Origin: Bordetella pertussis 18323
Lineage (GTDB): Bacteria; Pseudomonadota; Gammaproteobacteria; Burkholderiales; Burkholderiaceae_B
Length of the DNA: 64,000 nt
NCBI RefSeq assembly: GCF_000306945.1
Contig: NC_018518.1
Location: 2,108,001 to 2,172,000, forward strand
Reading direction: 5' to 3'
The position numbers were made by a program, and so were the translations under genes. Below are positions 1-8,244 of the stretch, piece by piece. The first letter of the stretch is position 1; each line of letters opens with the position of its first letter. The notes beneath the pieces were generated by a model. It saw only the letters and a list, made by a program, of their open reading frames with translations. It was not told where the DNA came from and ran no database searches.

Positions 1-151
1 GCACGACGAGCTCCCGGCTTGCGCCATCAGATAATTTCACACCAGCTGCATCGACTGTCAATACGATTATGTCGCAAATAGATTATCAATGCGCGAAAGA
101 TCCGGAAAGCTAGGGTATTCCCCTTGCTCTCCCATCAAATACCCGAGTGAT

Positions 152-988
152 TCAGTCTGAATTCAGCGCGGATGGCGGGGCCATCCGATAGAACGGCGGC
201 AGCACGCCCAGCGTGCGCGAGGCGCTGATCGCATGCGCGGTCTCCAGCACTTGCGGACCGAAAACCGCCTGCGCTTCCTCGAAGCTCCAGCGGCTCGACG
301 GCACCGAGATATTGACCGAGCCGGCCGGGGTGCCGGCGTTGTCCAGGACGGCGGCGCTGATGGTGATGTCGCCGGGATAGTACTCGCCGTTGGAGCGGGC
401 ATAGCCATGCTCGCGCGTGAACGCCAGCTCGGCCATCAGGGCGTCCAGGTCGGTCAGCGTCGTGGCGGTGCGCGCCGCCCGCGGGCTTTGCTGCAGCAGG
501 CGGCGCGCGCGGTCGGGCTCGAGCCGGGCCAGCACGGCGCGGCCGGCGGCGGCGCAATACATCGGGATGCGCATGCCCACCGGCATGTGCACGAACATCT
601 GCTTGTGGGTGGCGAAACGCGCCACGTACACCATGTCCAGGCCGTCCGGCTCGGCCAGGCTGCAGGTTTCCTGGCTGGTGCGGTTCAGCGAATGCAGGAA
701 CGGGTTGCCGCCCAGCACCAGCGGGCTGGTCTGGGCATATTGCATGCCCAGTTGCAGCGACTGCGGCGACAGCGAGAATTTCTTGCTGTCCGGATTCTTG
801 CGCAGGTAGCCCAGCGTCCACAACGTGTGCGCAAAGCGCTGCGCCGCGCTCTTGGTCAGGCCTGTCGCCTCGGCCAGCTCGGGCAGCGTCATGGCCGGCC
901 GGCCTTCGCTGAACGCCGCGAGCAGCGTCAGGCCGCGCGCCAGCGCGGCCACGAACAGGGGCGAGTCTTCGGGTGCAACGGTGGTCAT
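152..988 (-). CDS. IclR-family transcriptional regulator
   Basis: This 278-residue protein has the IclR plan: a winged helix-turn-helix at about residues 15-70 (LPELAEATGLTKSAAQRFAH) followed by a C-terminal effector-binding domain with the family's typical GMRIPMYCAAAGRAVLA segment. Such proteins usually repress or activate aromatic or organic-acid catabolism genes after binding a small ligand. I chose the ATG at 988 because the residues upstream of it (to 1171) look like non-coding GC-rich translation and the family domain begins just after it. The next gene on the same strand (an amino-acid binding protein) ends 91 bases upstream; the target is unknown. Family assignment is firm, function is inferred. 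Confidence 0.92.
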   Translation of the reverse strand: MTTVAPEDSPLFVAALARGLTLLAAFSEGRPAMTLPELAEATGLTKSAAQRFAHTLWTLGYLRKNPDSKKFSLSPQSLQLGMQYAQTSPLVLGGNPFLHSLNRTSQETCSLAEPDGLDMVYVARFATHKQMFVHMPVGMRIPMYCAAAGRAVLARLEPDRARRLLQQSPRAARTATTLTDLDALMAELAFTREHGYARSNGEYYPGDITISAAVLDNAGTPAGSVNISVPSSRWSFEEAQAVFGPQVLETAHAISASRTLGVLPPFYRMAPPSALNSD

Positions 989-1079
989 GGCGGCGGGCAG
1001 GAGGCGGAAAGCGCATAGCGTACCGCAATACGGGACAGGCGTATCGCTTGGCGATCTTGCCCGCCCCGCCGCCCTCGCC

Positions 1080-2102
1080 CTAGCGTATCGGCCAGGGATA
1101 CATGGCGCCGCCCTGGCTCCAGAGCGCGTTGACGCCGCGCTGCAGGCCCAGCCGGCTGTCCTTGCCGACATTGCGCTCGAAGATCTGGCTGTAGTTGCCC
1201 ACCGCCTTGATGGCGTTATAGGCCCACTTCTCGTCCAGCCCCATGTTCTTGCCGGCGCCGGGCGTCACGCCCAGGATGCGCAGCACGTTGGGGTTCTTGC
1301 TCTTGAGCATCTCGTCGACGTTTTGCTGGGTGATGCCGTATTCCTCGGCCTCCATCAGCGCGAACAGGGTCCAGCGCACGATGCCCAGCCAGTTCTCGTC
1401 GCCCTGGCGCACCATGGGGCCGAGCGGCTCTTTCGAGAAGCGCTCGGGCAGGATCTCGAAATCGTCGGGCTTGGCCACTTGCGTGGCGCGCACGGCCGCC
1501 AGCTGGGAAGCGTCGTCGGTGAACGCGTCGCAGCGGCCCGACTCGAACGCCCGCACCACCTCCGTGACCTTGTCGATCACGACCGGCGTGAACTTGATGC
1601 CATTGGCGCGGAACCAATCGGCCAGGTTGAGCTCGGTGGTGGTGCCCGGCTGCACGCAAATGGTGGCCTCGTCGAGCTCCTTGGCGGATTTCACGCCCAG
1701 CGCCTTGCGCACCAGCACGCCCTGGCCATCGTAGAAACTGGCCGCCACGGCCGCCAGGCCGAGCGAGGTGTCGCGCGTCTGCGTCAGCGTCACGGTACGC
1801 AGCAGCACATCGACCTCGCCCGACTGCAGCGCGGTGAAGCGTTGCTGGGTGGACAGCGCCGTGCCCTTGAATTTGCCGGCGTCGCCGAACACCGCGGCGG
1901 CGACGGCGCGGCAGATGTCGACATCCATGCCCTCCCATTCGCCCTTGCTGTTGGTGGCGCTGAACCCGGCCACGCCATCGGTCAGCCCGCATTGGACGAA
2001 CCCTTTCTTCTTGACCGCGTCCAGCGTGGGGCCGGCGTGCGCCGCCTGCGCGCCCAGGGCCAGGGCCAACGCCCCCGCCGCCATTGCAATATGCCGCTTC
2101 AT
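1080..2102 (-). CDS. Amino-acid ABC transporter periplasmic substrate-binding protein
   Basis: A 340-residue secreted protein of the AapJ/BztA-like polar amino-acid binding family (SBP family 3). Residues 1-23 form a signal peptide ending AQAAHA, followed by the family motif KKKGFVQCGLTDGVAGFS and later MDVDICRAVAAAVFGD and QPGTTTELNLADWF. It should bind an amino acid in the periplasm and deliver it to an inner-membrane permease. No permease or ATPase gene is adjacent, so it either uses a transporter encoded elsewhere or is an orphan. The ATG at 2102 is followed directly by the signal peptide, which decides the start. Confidence 0.93.
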   Translation of the reverse strand: MKRHIAMAAGALALALGAQAAHAGPTLDAVKKKGFVQCGLTDGVAGFSATNSKGEWEGMDVDICRAVAAAVFGDAGKFKGTALSTQQRFTALQSGEVDVLLRTVTLTQTRDTSLGLAAVAASFYDGQGVLVRKALGVKSAKELDEATICVQPGTTTELNLADWFRANGIKFTPVVIDKVTEVVRAFESGRCDAFTDDASQLAAVRATQVAKPDDFEILPERFSKEPLGPMVRQGDENWLGIVRWTLFALMEAEEYGITQQNVDEMLKSKNPNVLRILGVTPGAGKNMGLDEKWAYNAIKAVGNYSQIFERNVGKDSRLGLQRGVNALWSQGGAMYPWPIR

Positions 2103-2238
2103 AGCCGCTTCTCCTGGTGAGTGCCGTGGCCGACCTCGTGCGTGGCCATCCGGCGATGGGTACCCGCGTGTGGCAGGTCCACGTGAGATTACGCCCGGCC
2201 GGCAGGCGCGGCAATCAGGAGTTACGCCCCTGGCCCGC

Positions 2239-3276
2239 TCAGGTGCCGGGCAGGTCGGTGGTATCGAGAGAGAAGGCGGCCGCGGCGCGGCCGATGCGGT
2301 CGTTGACCGCGTCCCAGTCGCCGGATCGCGGCGGCTGCTCGACCAGGATGCGCGCATAGCCTTGCCGGTCGAGTTCGCGCAGCAGCGCGTACAGCGCCTG
2401 CGCGTAGCGCGCCGGGCCGGCCGGGGCCATGCGCCAGTGCACGTCGGCGGACAATCCGGCAGGCGCCGGCGCCAGGGCCACGACCGCCTGGCGTACGCCG
2501 GCGGGCGCGGCCGCCAGCGCGCGCGGCAACTGCGCGGCGTCGAGCAGCTCCAGCGGCGTGCGCGGCGCGTAATGCGCCTTGAGCGTGCCCGAGGCGCGCG
2601 GCGCCGCGGCGTCCGGGCGCGCGACCGGCATGCCCAGCACGGCGGCCACCTGCGCCGCGCTGATATGGCCAGGCCGCAACAGCACCGGGCCCACGCCCTG
2701 GTCCAGGCGCGACAGGTCGATGATGGTGGATTCGATGCCGACCTCGGCATCGCCGCCGTCGAGCACCGGCATGCCGGCGGCGACTTCGCGCGGGAACTCG
2801 GCGCGCACGTGCTCGGCCCGGGTGGGCGACACGTGGCCGAACGTATTGGCCGACGGCGCCGCCACCCCGCCCTGCCCGTTGGGCTTGCCGGCCGCGAAGG
2901 CGCGCAGCAGCGCCTGCGCCACCGGGTGCGAAGGGCAACGGATGCCGATGCTGTCCTGGCCGCCGCTGACCGCCGCCCCGATGTGGGGCGCGCGCTTGAG
3001 GATGAGCGTCAGCGGCCCGGGCCAGAACGCCTGGATCAACTGGCGCGCCGCCGCGGGCACGTCGCTGGCCCAGTAATCGACATCGCCTTCGGGAGCGATA
3101 TGGACGATGACCGGATGATTCGACGGCCGGCCCTTGGCGGCGTAGATGCGCGCCACCGCCTGCGGATTCTCGGCGTCGGCGCCCAGGCCGTACACGGTTT
3201 CGGTGGGAAAGGCCGCCAGCTCGCCGGCCAGCAGGCAGGCGGCGGCGTGGGCGACGGCGGGATCGGCGGCGTTCAT
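2239..3276 (-). CDS. L-threonylcarbamoyladenylate synthase (Sua5/YrdC/TsaC)
   Basis: A 345-residue Sua5-type protein. The N-terminal YrdC domain (about 10-205) carries FPTETVYGLGADA, the AKGRPSNHP substrate-binding loop and SANTFGHVSPT; a smaller Sua5 C-terminal domain follows. It makes threonylcarbamoyl-AMP from threonine, bicarbonate and ATP, the first step of t6A modification of tRNAs reading ANN codons. The gene follows purK by 19 bases and likely belongs to the purE-purK transcript. I prefer the ATG at 3276; a TTG at 3291 in the same frame would add five residues. Confidence 0.93.
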   Translation of the reverse strand: MNAADPAVAHAAACLLAGELAAFPTETVYGLGADAENPQAVARIYAAKGRPSNHPVIVHIAPEGDVDYWASDVPAAARQLIQAFWPGPLTLILKRAPHIGAAVSGGQDSIGIRCPSHPVAQALLRAFAAGKPNGQGGVAAPSANTFGHVSPTRAEHVRAEFPREVAAGMPVLDGGDAEVGIESTIIDLSRLDQGVGPVLLRPGHISAAQVAAVLGMPVARPDAAAPRASGTLKAHYAPRTPLELLDAAQLPRALAAAPAGVRQAVVALAPAPAGLSADVHWRMAPAGPARYAQALYALLRELDRQGYARILVEQPPRSGDWDAVNDRIGRAAAAFSLDTTDLPGT

Positions 3277-3295
3277 GGCGGCGGGAATCAATGCG

Positions 3296-4486
3296 TCAGA
3301 GCGGCGCGGCCATGCCCAGCGCGCACGCCACGCGCGCCGCGTCGTCGCGCGCCTGCTCGGGCGTGGCGGCCACGATGGTCACGTGCCCCATCTTGCGGCC
3401 GCGGCGCGCCTCGCGCTTGCCGTACAGGTGCAGCTTGGCGCTCGGCACCGCCAGCGCGGCGGACCAGTCGGGTTCGCGCGGCGCATGCGCGCCCGGCTCG
3501 AACCACACGTCGCCCAGGATATTGAGCATCACGGCCGGCGCCAGCAGATCGGCGCTGCCCAGCGGCAGCCCGGCCATGACGCGGGCCTGCTGCTCGAACT
3601 GGCTGGTGACGCAGGCGTCGATGGTGTAGTGGCCGCTGTTGTGCGGCCGCGGCGCGATTTCGTTGACCACCAGCCGGCCGTCGCCCAGCACGAAGAACTC
3701 CACGCACAGCACGCCGTGGTAGCCCAGGCCCTGCGCGATGGCCTGCGCCGCCTGCGTGGCCTGGACCTGGCGCGCCGCGTGGCTGGCGTCGGCCGCGCCC
3801 GGCGTCACGGACGACACCGCCAGGATGCCGTCGCGGTGCACGTTGCGGGCGATCGGGAACACCATGCTGGCGCCGTCGAAGCCGCGCGCGATCACCACCG
3901 AGATTTCGTAGTCCAGCGGCAGCAGCGCTTCCAGCACACAGGGGATGCCGCCGAACTCGTCGAACGCGGCCAGCGCCTCTTCGCGGCTGGCGATGCGCGC
4001 CTGGCCCTTGCCGTCGTAGCCCAGGCGCGCCACCTTGAGGATGCCCGGGAACAGCGCCTGGGGCGCGGCCAGCAGATCGTCGCGGGCGCAGATCGCGGCG
4101 TGCGGGGCGACCTCGATGCCCTGGCCGGCGATGAAGGTTTTCTCGGCGATGCGGTCCTGCACCACGGCCACCGCGTCGGCCGCGGGGCTGACGCGGCAGC
4201 GCGCCGCCAGCGCGCGCAGGCTGTCGGCCGGCACGTTCTCGAATTCGGTGGTCACCGCGCGGCAGCGGCCGGCCAGGCGCGCCAGGCCGTCGGCGTCGTC
4301 GTAGGCGGCCTGGATATGCAGATCGGCCACCATGCCGGCCGGACACTCGTCGGCCGGGTCGAGCACGGCGACCTTGTAGCCCAGGCTCTGGGCGGCATGA
4401 CAGAACATGCGGCCCAGCTGGCCGCCGCCCAACAGGCCCAGCCAGTCGCCGGAAGCAATGGGATCGAACGTGGAGGATTGCGTCAT
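3296..4486 (-). CDS. purK: 5-(carboxyamino)imidazole ribonucleotide synthase PurK
   Basis: A 396-residue ATP-grasp enzyme that carboxylates AIR to N5-CAIR using ATP and bicarbonate, in de novo purine synthesis. Visible family features are the N-terminal [19 protein letters not shown] nucleotide-binding segment, LGYDGKGQ in the ATP-grasp fold, and [17 protein letters not shown] near the metal site. It begins two bases after the purE stop codon, so purE and purK are co-transcribed, and PurE uses the product directly. Length is typical for the family. Confidence 0.97.
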   Translation of the reverse strand: MTQSSTFDPIASGDWLGLLGGGQLGRMFCHAAQSLGYKVAVLDPADECPAGMVADLHIQAAYDDADGLARLAGRCRAVTTEFENVPADSLRALAARCRVSPAADAVAVVQDRIAEKTFIAGQGIEVAPHAAICARDDLLAAPQALFPGILKVARLGYDGKGQARIASREEALAAFDEFGGIPCVLEALLPLDYEISVVIARGFDGASMVFPIARNVHRDGILAVSSVTPGAADASHAARQVQATQAAQAIAQGLGYHGVLCVEFFVLGDGRLVVNEIAPRPHNSGHYTIDACVTSQFEQQARVMAGLPLGSADLLAPAVMLNILGDVWFEPGAHAPREPDWSAALAVPSAKLHLYGKREARRGRKMGHVTIVAATPEQARDDAARVACALGMAAPL

Positions 4487-4488
4487 GG

Positions 4489-5004
4489 TCAGGCTTCGGG
4501 AGGCACTTTCATGGCGCGCGCCGCATCGGTCTGCCGCGCGCGGAACGCGACCAGCCGGGCGTGCAGGGCGTCGTCGGTGGTGGCCAGCGTGGCGATGGCA
4601 TGCAGCGCCGCGTTGGCCGCGCCGGCCTCGCCGATGGCAAAGGTGGCCACCGGCACGCCCTTGGGCATCTGCACGATGGAAAGCAGCGAGTCCTCGCCGC
4701 GCAGGTACCTGGACGGAACCGGCACGCCGAATACCGGCACCTCGGTCAGCGCGGCCATCATGCCAGGCAGGTGGGCCGCGCCGCCGGCGCCGGCAATGAT
4801 GGCGCGCAAGCCGCGCGCGCGCGCCGCCGCGCCATACTCGGCCATGTCCTGCGGCATGCGGTGCGCCGAAATCACGCGCGCCTCGTGCGCCACGCCGAAA
4901 TCCTGCAGCATGGCCACGGCGTGTTTCATGACCTCCCAGTCGCTGGAAGATCCCATGATCACGCCCACCAGGGGCGCGCCCGATGCGCTAGAGTTGCTCG
5001 TCAT
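4489..5004 (-). CDS. purE: 5-(carboxyamino)imidazole ribonucleotide mutase PurE
   Basis: A 171-residue class I PurE that converts N5-CAIR to CAIR. It shows the [12 protein letters not shown] phosphate-binding motif near the N-terminus, the catalytic SAHRMP loop and the [11 protein letters not shown] segment. It is the first gene of the purE-purK-sua5 run on the minus strand; the 149 bases upstream (5005-5153) separate it from the dsbB-like gene and should hold its promoter. Confidence 0.97.
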   Translation of the reverse strand: MTSNSSASGAPLVGVIMGSSSDWEVMKHAVAMLQDFGVAHEARVISAHRMPQDMAEYGAAARARGLRAIIAGAGGAAHLPGMMAALTEVPVFGVPVPSRYLRGEDSLLSIVQMPKGVPVATFAIGEAGAANAALHAIATLATTDDALHARLVAFRARQTDAARAMKVPPEA

Positions 5005-5153
5005 AACCGGTATGTAGATAGGGATGGAAAGACGGCCCGCCAGGCGGCCGCGAATCGGCTATTTTACCGTGCCGCGGCAGGCGCCTGCCGGCATGGCCAT
5101 CCCCGCGCCCACGGGCGGCGCCGCACGCAGCCGCGCGGGACCGTGATCGCGCG

Positions 5154-5633
5154 CTACAGGGCGGTGCCGGCGGCATTGGCCAGCACCGCCACCAGGAACA
5201 GGCCCATCACCAGCGCGCCGGGCAGCGCCACCGGTTTTTTCAGGGCGTTGTCGCCCCATTTGCGGTCGGCCGCCAGCATCAGGGTGCAATACACCAGCAT
5301 GGCGCCGAACAGCAGGAAGGCCCAGCCCTGCCAGGGCGGCGCCGCCGCGCCGGCGTCCGGCGACAGCAATTGCCAGCCCGCCGCAGTCAGCCCGCCCAGC
5401 GCGGGCGCCAGCACCATGGCGTAATGCAGCGGCGACGGCCCCATGCGCACGTTCAGCAGCAGGCCGACGCCGATCAGCACCAGCGCCGCGCGCTGCAGCA
5501 GGCACAGCGGACAAGGCGCCTCGGCGTCGAGCCACTGCCAGGCCAGCGCCGACAGCAGCAGCAGGCTGACCGCCAGCAGGACCAGGGTATTGACGATGCG
5601 GGAGCCGCGGCCGGGATTGCGCAGGAAGATCAT
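5154..5633 (-). CDS. DsbB-like disulfide bond formation protein, second Cys pair absent
   Basis: A 159-residue inner-membrane protein with about four hydrophobic spans and the DsbB quinone-side motif CPLC at residues 41-44 followed by LLQR. DsbB normally passes electrons from DsbA to quinone through this pair and a second pair in the second periplasmic loop. Here that loop (SPDAGAAAPPWQGW) has no cysteine; the only other cysteine (C116) lies in a hydrophobic span. It therefore cannot act by the classic four-cysteine relay. It sits 7 bases after a DUF5993 gene, a pairing I recall from other genomes. The DsbB family call is firm, DsbA-oxidising activity is doubtful. Confidence 0.85.
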   Translation of the reverse strand: MIFLRNPGRGSRIVNTLVLLAVSLLLLSALAWQWLDAEAPCPLCLLQRAALVLIGVGLLLNVRMGPSPLHYAMVLAPALGGLTAAGWQLLSPDAGAAAPPWQGWAFLLFGAMLVYCTLMLAADRKWGDNALKKPVALPGALVMGLFLVAVLANAAGTAL

Positions 5634-5640
5634 GGCGGAC

Positions 5641-5805
5641 TCAGAGCGCCAGCGGCAAGGGCACGGGGCCGGTCATGTAGCGATGCGCGCCCACGGCGAA
5701 CACCGCCAGCGTCACCAGCCAAAGTGCGAAACAGGGCCGCCGCTTGCCCAGGATGCCGAACCAGACGGCCAGTGCTCCGCTCAGAAATGGCAACATCATG
5801 AGCAT
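5641..5805 (-). CDS. Small DUF5993-like membrane protein
   Basis: A 54-residue, very hydrophobic protein with two predicted membrane spans (about 3-20 and 27-44) and a short polar turn GKRRPC between them, ending MTGPVPLPLAL. It resembles the DUF5993 family of tiny membrane proteins that lie next to DsbB-like genes. I take the ATG at 5805 rather than the longer frame to 5907, because residues before it are not hydrophobic and the upstream bases contain an AT-rich promoter-like stretch. Function is unknown; position suggests it works with the downstream DsbB-like protein. Confidence 0.7.
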   Translation of the reverse strand: MLMMLPFLSGALAVWFGILGKRRPCFALWLVTLAVFAVGAHRYMTGPVPLPLAL

Positions 5806-5847
5806 TTCATCGCTCCCCTTGCGTTTGCCTTTATGGGATGAAGGGCG

Positions 5848-5853
5848 AGTATA
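5848..5853 (-). promoter_or_regulatory. Putative -10 box for the DUF5993/dsbB-like pair
   Basis: On the minus strand TATACT lies about 43 bases upstream of the DUF5993 start, within the most AT-rich stretch of this neighbourhood (5840-5890). A matching -35 is weak. This is a visual call. Confidence 0.35.
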
Positions 5854-5896
5854 ACGTAACAATACGAAATAATTCACGATAAATCCGTAGCAAGGC

Positions 5897-6298
5897 TCAA
5901 TCCGCACGGACTTCCTCCAGCAGCTCCGGATGGCGATCCAGCAGCCTGAGCAGCTTCACCAGCGCCAGCGGCGGGCGCGTCTTGCCGTTCTCGTAACGCG
6001 AGAACGCATTGGTGCCGCCGCCGAACAGCGCCGCGGCTTCGCGCTGGTCCAGCCCCAGCTTCCTGCGCACCCGCACGATGAACCCGGGGTCGACGCGGCG
6101 GGCGTTGACCAGGCGGTTGAAAGCCAGCATGGCCTCGCTCACCCGCGCCGATTCAGCGCCATCGAGCACGTTCTCGCCGCATGCCGGACACCAGTCGCCC
6201 GTCACCGCCGCAATCGTGATGGTCTCGCCCTTGTAGCTATAGGGCACATCGCGAGTATCACGCGCCAGCGCGGCCGCTCCGCATACGGGACACTTCAT
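5897..6298 (-). CDS. mqsA: MqsA-type antitoxin (zinc finger plus XRE helix-turn-helix)
   Basis: A 133-residue protein with the two-domain MqsA plan: an N-terminal zinc-binding domain with C3-C6 and C37-C40 pairs (KCPVCG, WCPACGE), and a C-terminal XRE helix-turn-helix (QREAAALFGGGTNAFSRYENG). In the known family MqsA binds the MqsR ribonuclease and represses its own promoter. Here it starts two bases after the stop of an MqsR remnant that has lost its N-terminus, so the antitoxin is intact while its toxin is probably dead. It may persist as a DNA-binding regulator. Confidence 0.88.
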   Translation of the reverse strand: MKCPVCGAAALARDTRDVPYSYKGETITIAAVTGDWCPACGENVLDGAESARVSEAMLAFNRLVNARRVDPGFIVRVRRKLGLDQREAAALFGGGTNAFSRYENGKTRPPLALVKLLRLLDRHPELLEEVRAD

Positions 6299-6300
6299 GG

Positions 6301-6510
6301 TCACAACTCCTTGAACGACACGATCGGCACGCCGTCGAGGACCGTCAGCTTCAGGTAGACGGCGCCCATCGCTGTCACCGGGCAATAGACGTCCTGCCAA
6401 ATGCGATGGTCGGCATGGGTAGTCATGCTTTTGTGGAAATCCCGCGGTGTCAATGCAAGCACGATTTCGACCATGGCGCTGAAATCCAGCCCCAGCGCCG
6501 CCGCCCCGGC
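6301..6510 (-). pseudogene. mqsR: 5'-truncated mqsR toxin remnant
   Basis: Directly upstream of mqsA an open frame ends in VSFKEL and contains HKSMTTHADHRIWQDVY, the conserved core and C-terminus of the MqsR mRNA interferase (normally about 98 residues). Homology fades above AGAAALGLDFSAMVEIVLAL. The frame then runs back through the purC terminator hairpin to an in-frame stop at 6607-6609 without any ATG or GTG before the internal methionine of AMVEIV. The first 25-30 residues and the native start are therefore missing. The remnant ends two bases before the mqsA start. The 5' limit given is approximate. Confidence 0.8.
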
Positions 6511-6553
6511 GCGACGCTTTTGTCCCGGCTTTTTTGTCGCCGCGCCTCCAATG

Positions 6554-6590
6554 AAAAAAGCCCGCGCGCCCCGAAGGGCGGCGGGCCTGG
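6554..6590 (-). terminator. Rho-independent terminator of purC
   Basis: On the minus strand, just after the purC stop, a GC-rich hairpin (GCCCGCCGCCC, TTCG loop, then GGGCGCGCGGGC with a bulge) is followed by six T. It lies inside the frame of the truncated mqsR. Confidence 0.8.
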
Positions 6591-6606
6591 ACGGCGCCGG
6601 CAGGGC

Positions 6607-7488
6607 TCAGGCGAGCAGGCGGTCGAGCGCTTCGCGGTACTTGGCGGCGGTCTTTTCCAGCACGTCGCGCGGCAGGCGCGGCGCGGGCGGGGTCTTGTCC
6701 CAGGGCTGGGTTTCCAGCCAGTCGCGCACGAACTGCTTGTCGAACGAAGGCGGGCTGATGCCCACCCGGTAGCCGTCGGCCGGCCAGAAGCGCGACGAGT
6801 CGGGCGTGAGCACTTCGTCCATCAGGTGCAGCGTACCGTTGTCGTCCAGCCCGAATTCGAACTTGGTGTCGGCAATGATGATGCCCTTGGTGGCGGCAAA
6901 GCGCGCCGCCTCGCCGTACAGGCGCAGCGTCACGTCGCGGATGCGCTCGGCCATTTCCTGGCCGACTTCCTTGACCACATGGGCGAAGTCGACGTTCTCG
7001 TCGTGCATCCCGAACTCGGCCTTGGCCGCCGGCGTGAAAATCGGCTCGGGCAACTGGCTGGCCTGCTGCAGGCCGGCGGGCAGCGCGATGCCGCACACCG
7101 AGCCGCTGGCCTGGTAGTCCTTCCAGCCCGATCCGATCAGGTAGCCGCGCGCCACCGCCTCGACCAGGATGGGCTTGAGGCGCTTGACCACCACGGCGCG
7201 GCCGCGCACCTGGTCGACCTCGTCGGGCGCCACCACGTCCTCGGGCTGGATCCCGGTGGAGTGGTTGGGCAGGATATGGGCCAGCTTGCGCAGCCAGAAG
7301 TCGGTCAGCTCGGTGAGCACCTGGCCCTTGCCGGGGATGGGATCATCGAGGATGACGTCGAACGCCGAGATGCGGTCGGACGCCACGATCAGCAGCTTGT
7401 CGTCGCCCACGGCGTACATATCGCGCACCTTGCCGCGCCCCAGGAGCGGCAGGGACTTGATGCTGGATTCATGCAAAGCGGAAGTCAC
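6607..7488 (-). CDS. purC: Phosphoribosylaminoimidazole-succinocarboxamide synthase PurC
   Basis: A 293-residue SAICAR synthetase that joins CAIR and aspartate using ATP, the purine step after PurE/PurK. Motifs seen are [31 protein letters not shown] near the N-terminus, [11 protein letters not shown], and [10 protein letters not shown] with the [12 protein letters not shown] motif. The start is GTG at 7488: the family sequence begins right there ([12 protein letters not shown]) and no in-frame ATG lies just upstream. A hairpin with a T-rich tail lies 14 bases upstream, hinting at attenuation. A terminator follows the gene. Confidence 0.96.
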
Positions 7489-7501
7489 GGGATGGCCTAT
7501 G

Positions 7502-7543
7502 GCAAAAATAAAACTTCCCGCCCGCGCGAGGCTGGGCAGGAAG
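7502..7543 (-). terminator. Hairpin and T-tract just upstream of purC (possible attenuator)
   Basis: On the minus strand CTTCCTGCCC and GGGCGGGAAG form a 10-bp stem (one wobble) around a short GC-rich loop, followed by TTTTATTTTT and, 14 bases later, the purC GTG. A second stem (GCGTGCCGCG with CGCGGCACGC) lies about 60 bases further upstream. No minus-strand gene other than fba, which has its own terminator at 8173-8204, lies upstream, so this could end a purC leader. Confidence 0.55.
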
Positions 7544-7713
7544 CGTCGATGACGGGCGTGCCGCGGCGGCTCGCGAGGCAGCCAGGGCCGCGGGCGCGGC
7601 ACGCGCAGGCGTTAGGTTACTGCAAATGGCCCCGCCCTGTCCGGCCGCCCTCGACGCAAGCGGCCGGGACAGGTAGCCTCGGGGCATCCCTGCCAAACGG
7701 AGAGTCCGATCCC

Positions 7714-8160
7714 ATGAGCCCTGCCCCCGCCGCCGGCACGCCGGCCGACATCCATACCTATACCGGCGGCTGCCTGTGCCAGGCGGTGCGTTTCCGCGCC
7801 ACCGGCCCGCTGCTGGCCGCCGCCACCTGTCATTGCCGCGAATGCCAGTACCTGAGCGGCGGCGCGCCGGCGCATGCCCTGCTGCTGCCGGCCGGCGCGC
7901 TGCGCCTCGAACGGGGCGCCCCGCGCGAGTACCATTACCGCAGCGCGGCGGGACGCCGGGTCATGCGCAGCTTCTGCGCCGACTGCGGCACGCCGCTGTT
8001 CGGCCATACCGAAGACGCCGGCTACACCGTGGTGCGGGCCGGCGCGCTGGACGAACCGGAGCGCTTTGCCAACCAGCTCACGGTCTGGACCGCCTCGGCG
8101 CCGCCCTGGCACGCCATCGACACTGCCCACCCGCACTTCGCGGGCAATGCGCCGTCATAG
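7714..8160 (+). CDS. GFA-family protein (glutathione-dependent formaldehyde-activating-like)
   Basis: A 148-residue protein of the GFA/CENP-V family, a small zinc-binding beta fold. The zinc ligands are visible as C20/C22 (GGCLCQAVRF), C39/C41/C44 (CHCRECQYLSGG) and C88/C91 (SFCADCGTPLFG). The family is named for a formaldehyde-glutathione adduct-forming enzyme but most members have unknown substrates. It is a lone plus-strand gene between purC and fba. A second member lies at 15017-15421. Confidence 0.85.
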   Translation: MSPAPAAGTPADIHTYTGGCLCQAVRFRATGPLLAAATCHCRECQYLSGGAPAHALLLPAGALRLERGAPREYHYRSAAGRRVMRSFCADCGTPLFGHTEDAGYTVVRAGALDEPERFANQLTVWTASAPPWHAIDTAHPHFAGNAPS

Positions 8161-8172
8161 CGCGAGGACATG

Positions 8173-8204
8173 AAAAAACCGGACGCTCGCGCGTCCGGTT
8201 TTCC
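8173..8204. terminator. Bidirectional terminator between the GFA gene and fba
   Basis: A perfect 9-bp stem ACCGGACGC / GCGTCCGGT with a TCGC loop, flanked by six A on the left and four T on the right, so it can end transcription of the GFA gene (plus strand) and of fba (minus strand). Confidence 0.85.
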
Positions 8205-8244
8205 ATGCGGGCGGGCGGCGCCGGGCGCCGCGCCGGTCGCCGCC

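Noticed and set aside
1-151. Possible divergent promoter or gene at the left edge
   Set aside because: AT-richer than the rest but no gene or clear promoter could be supported in 150 bases.
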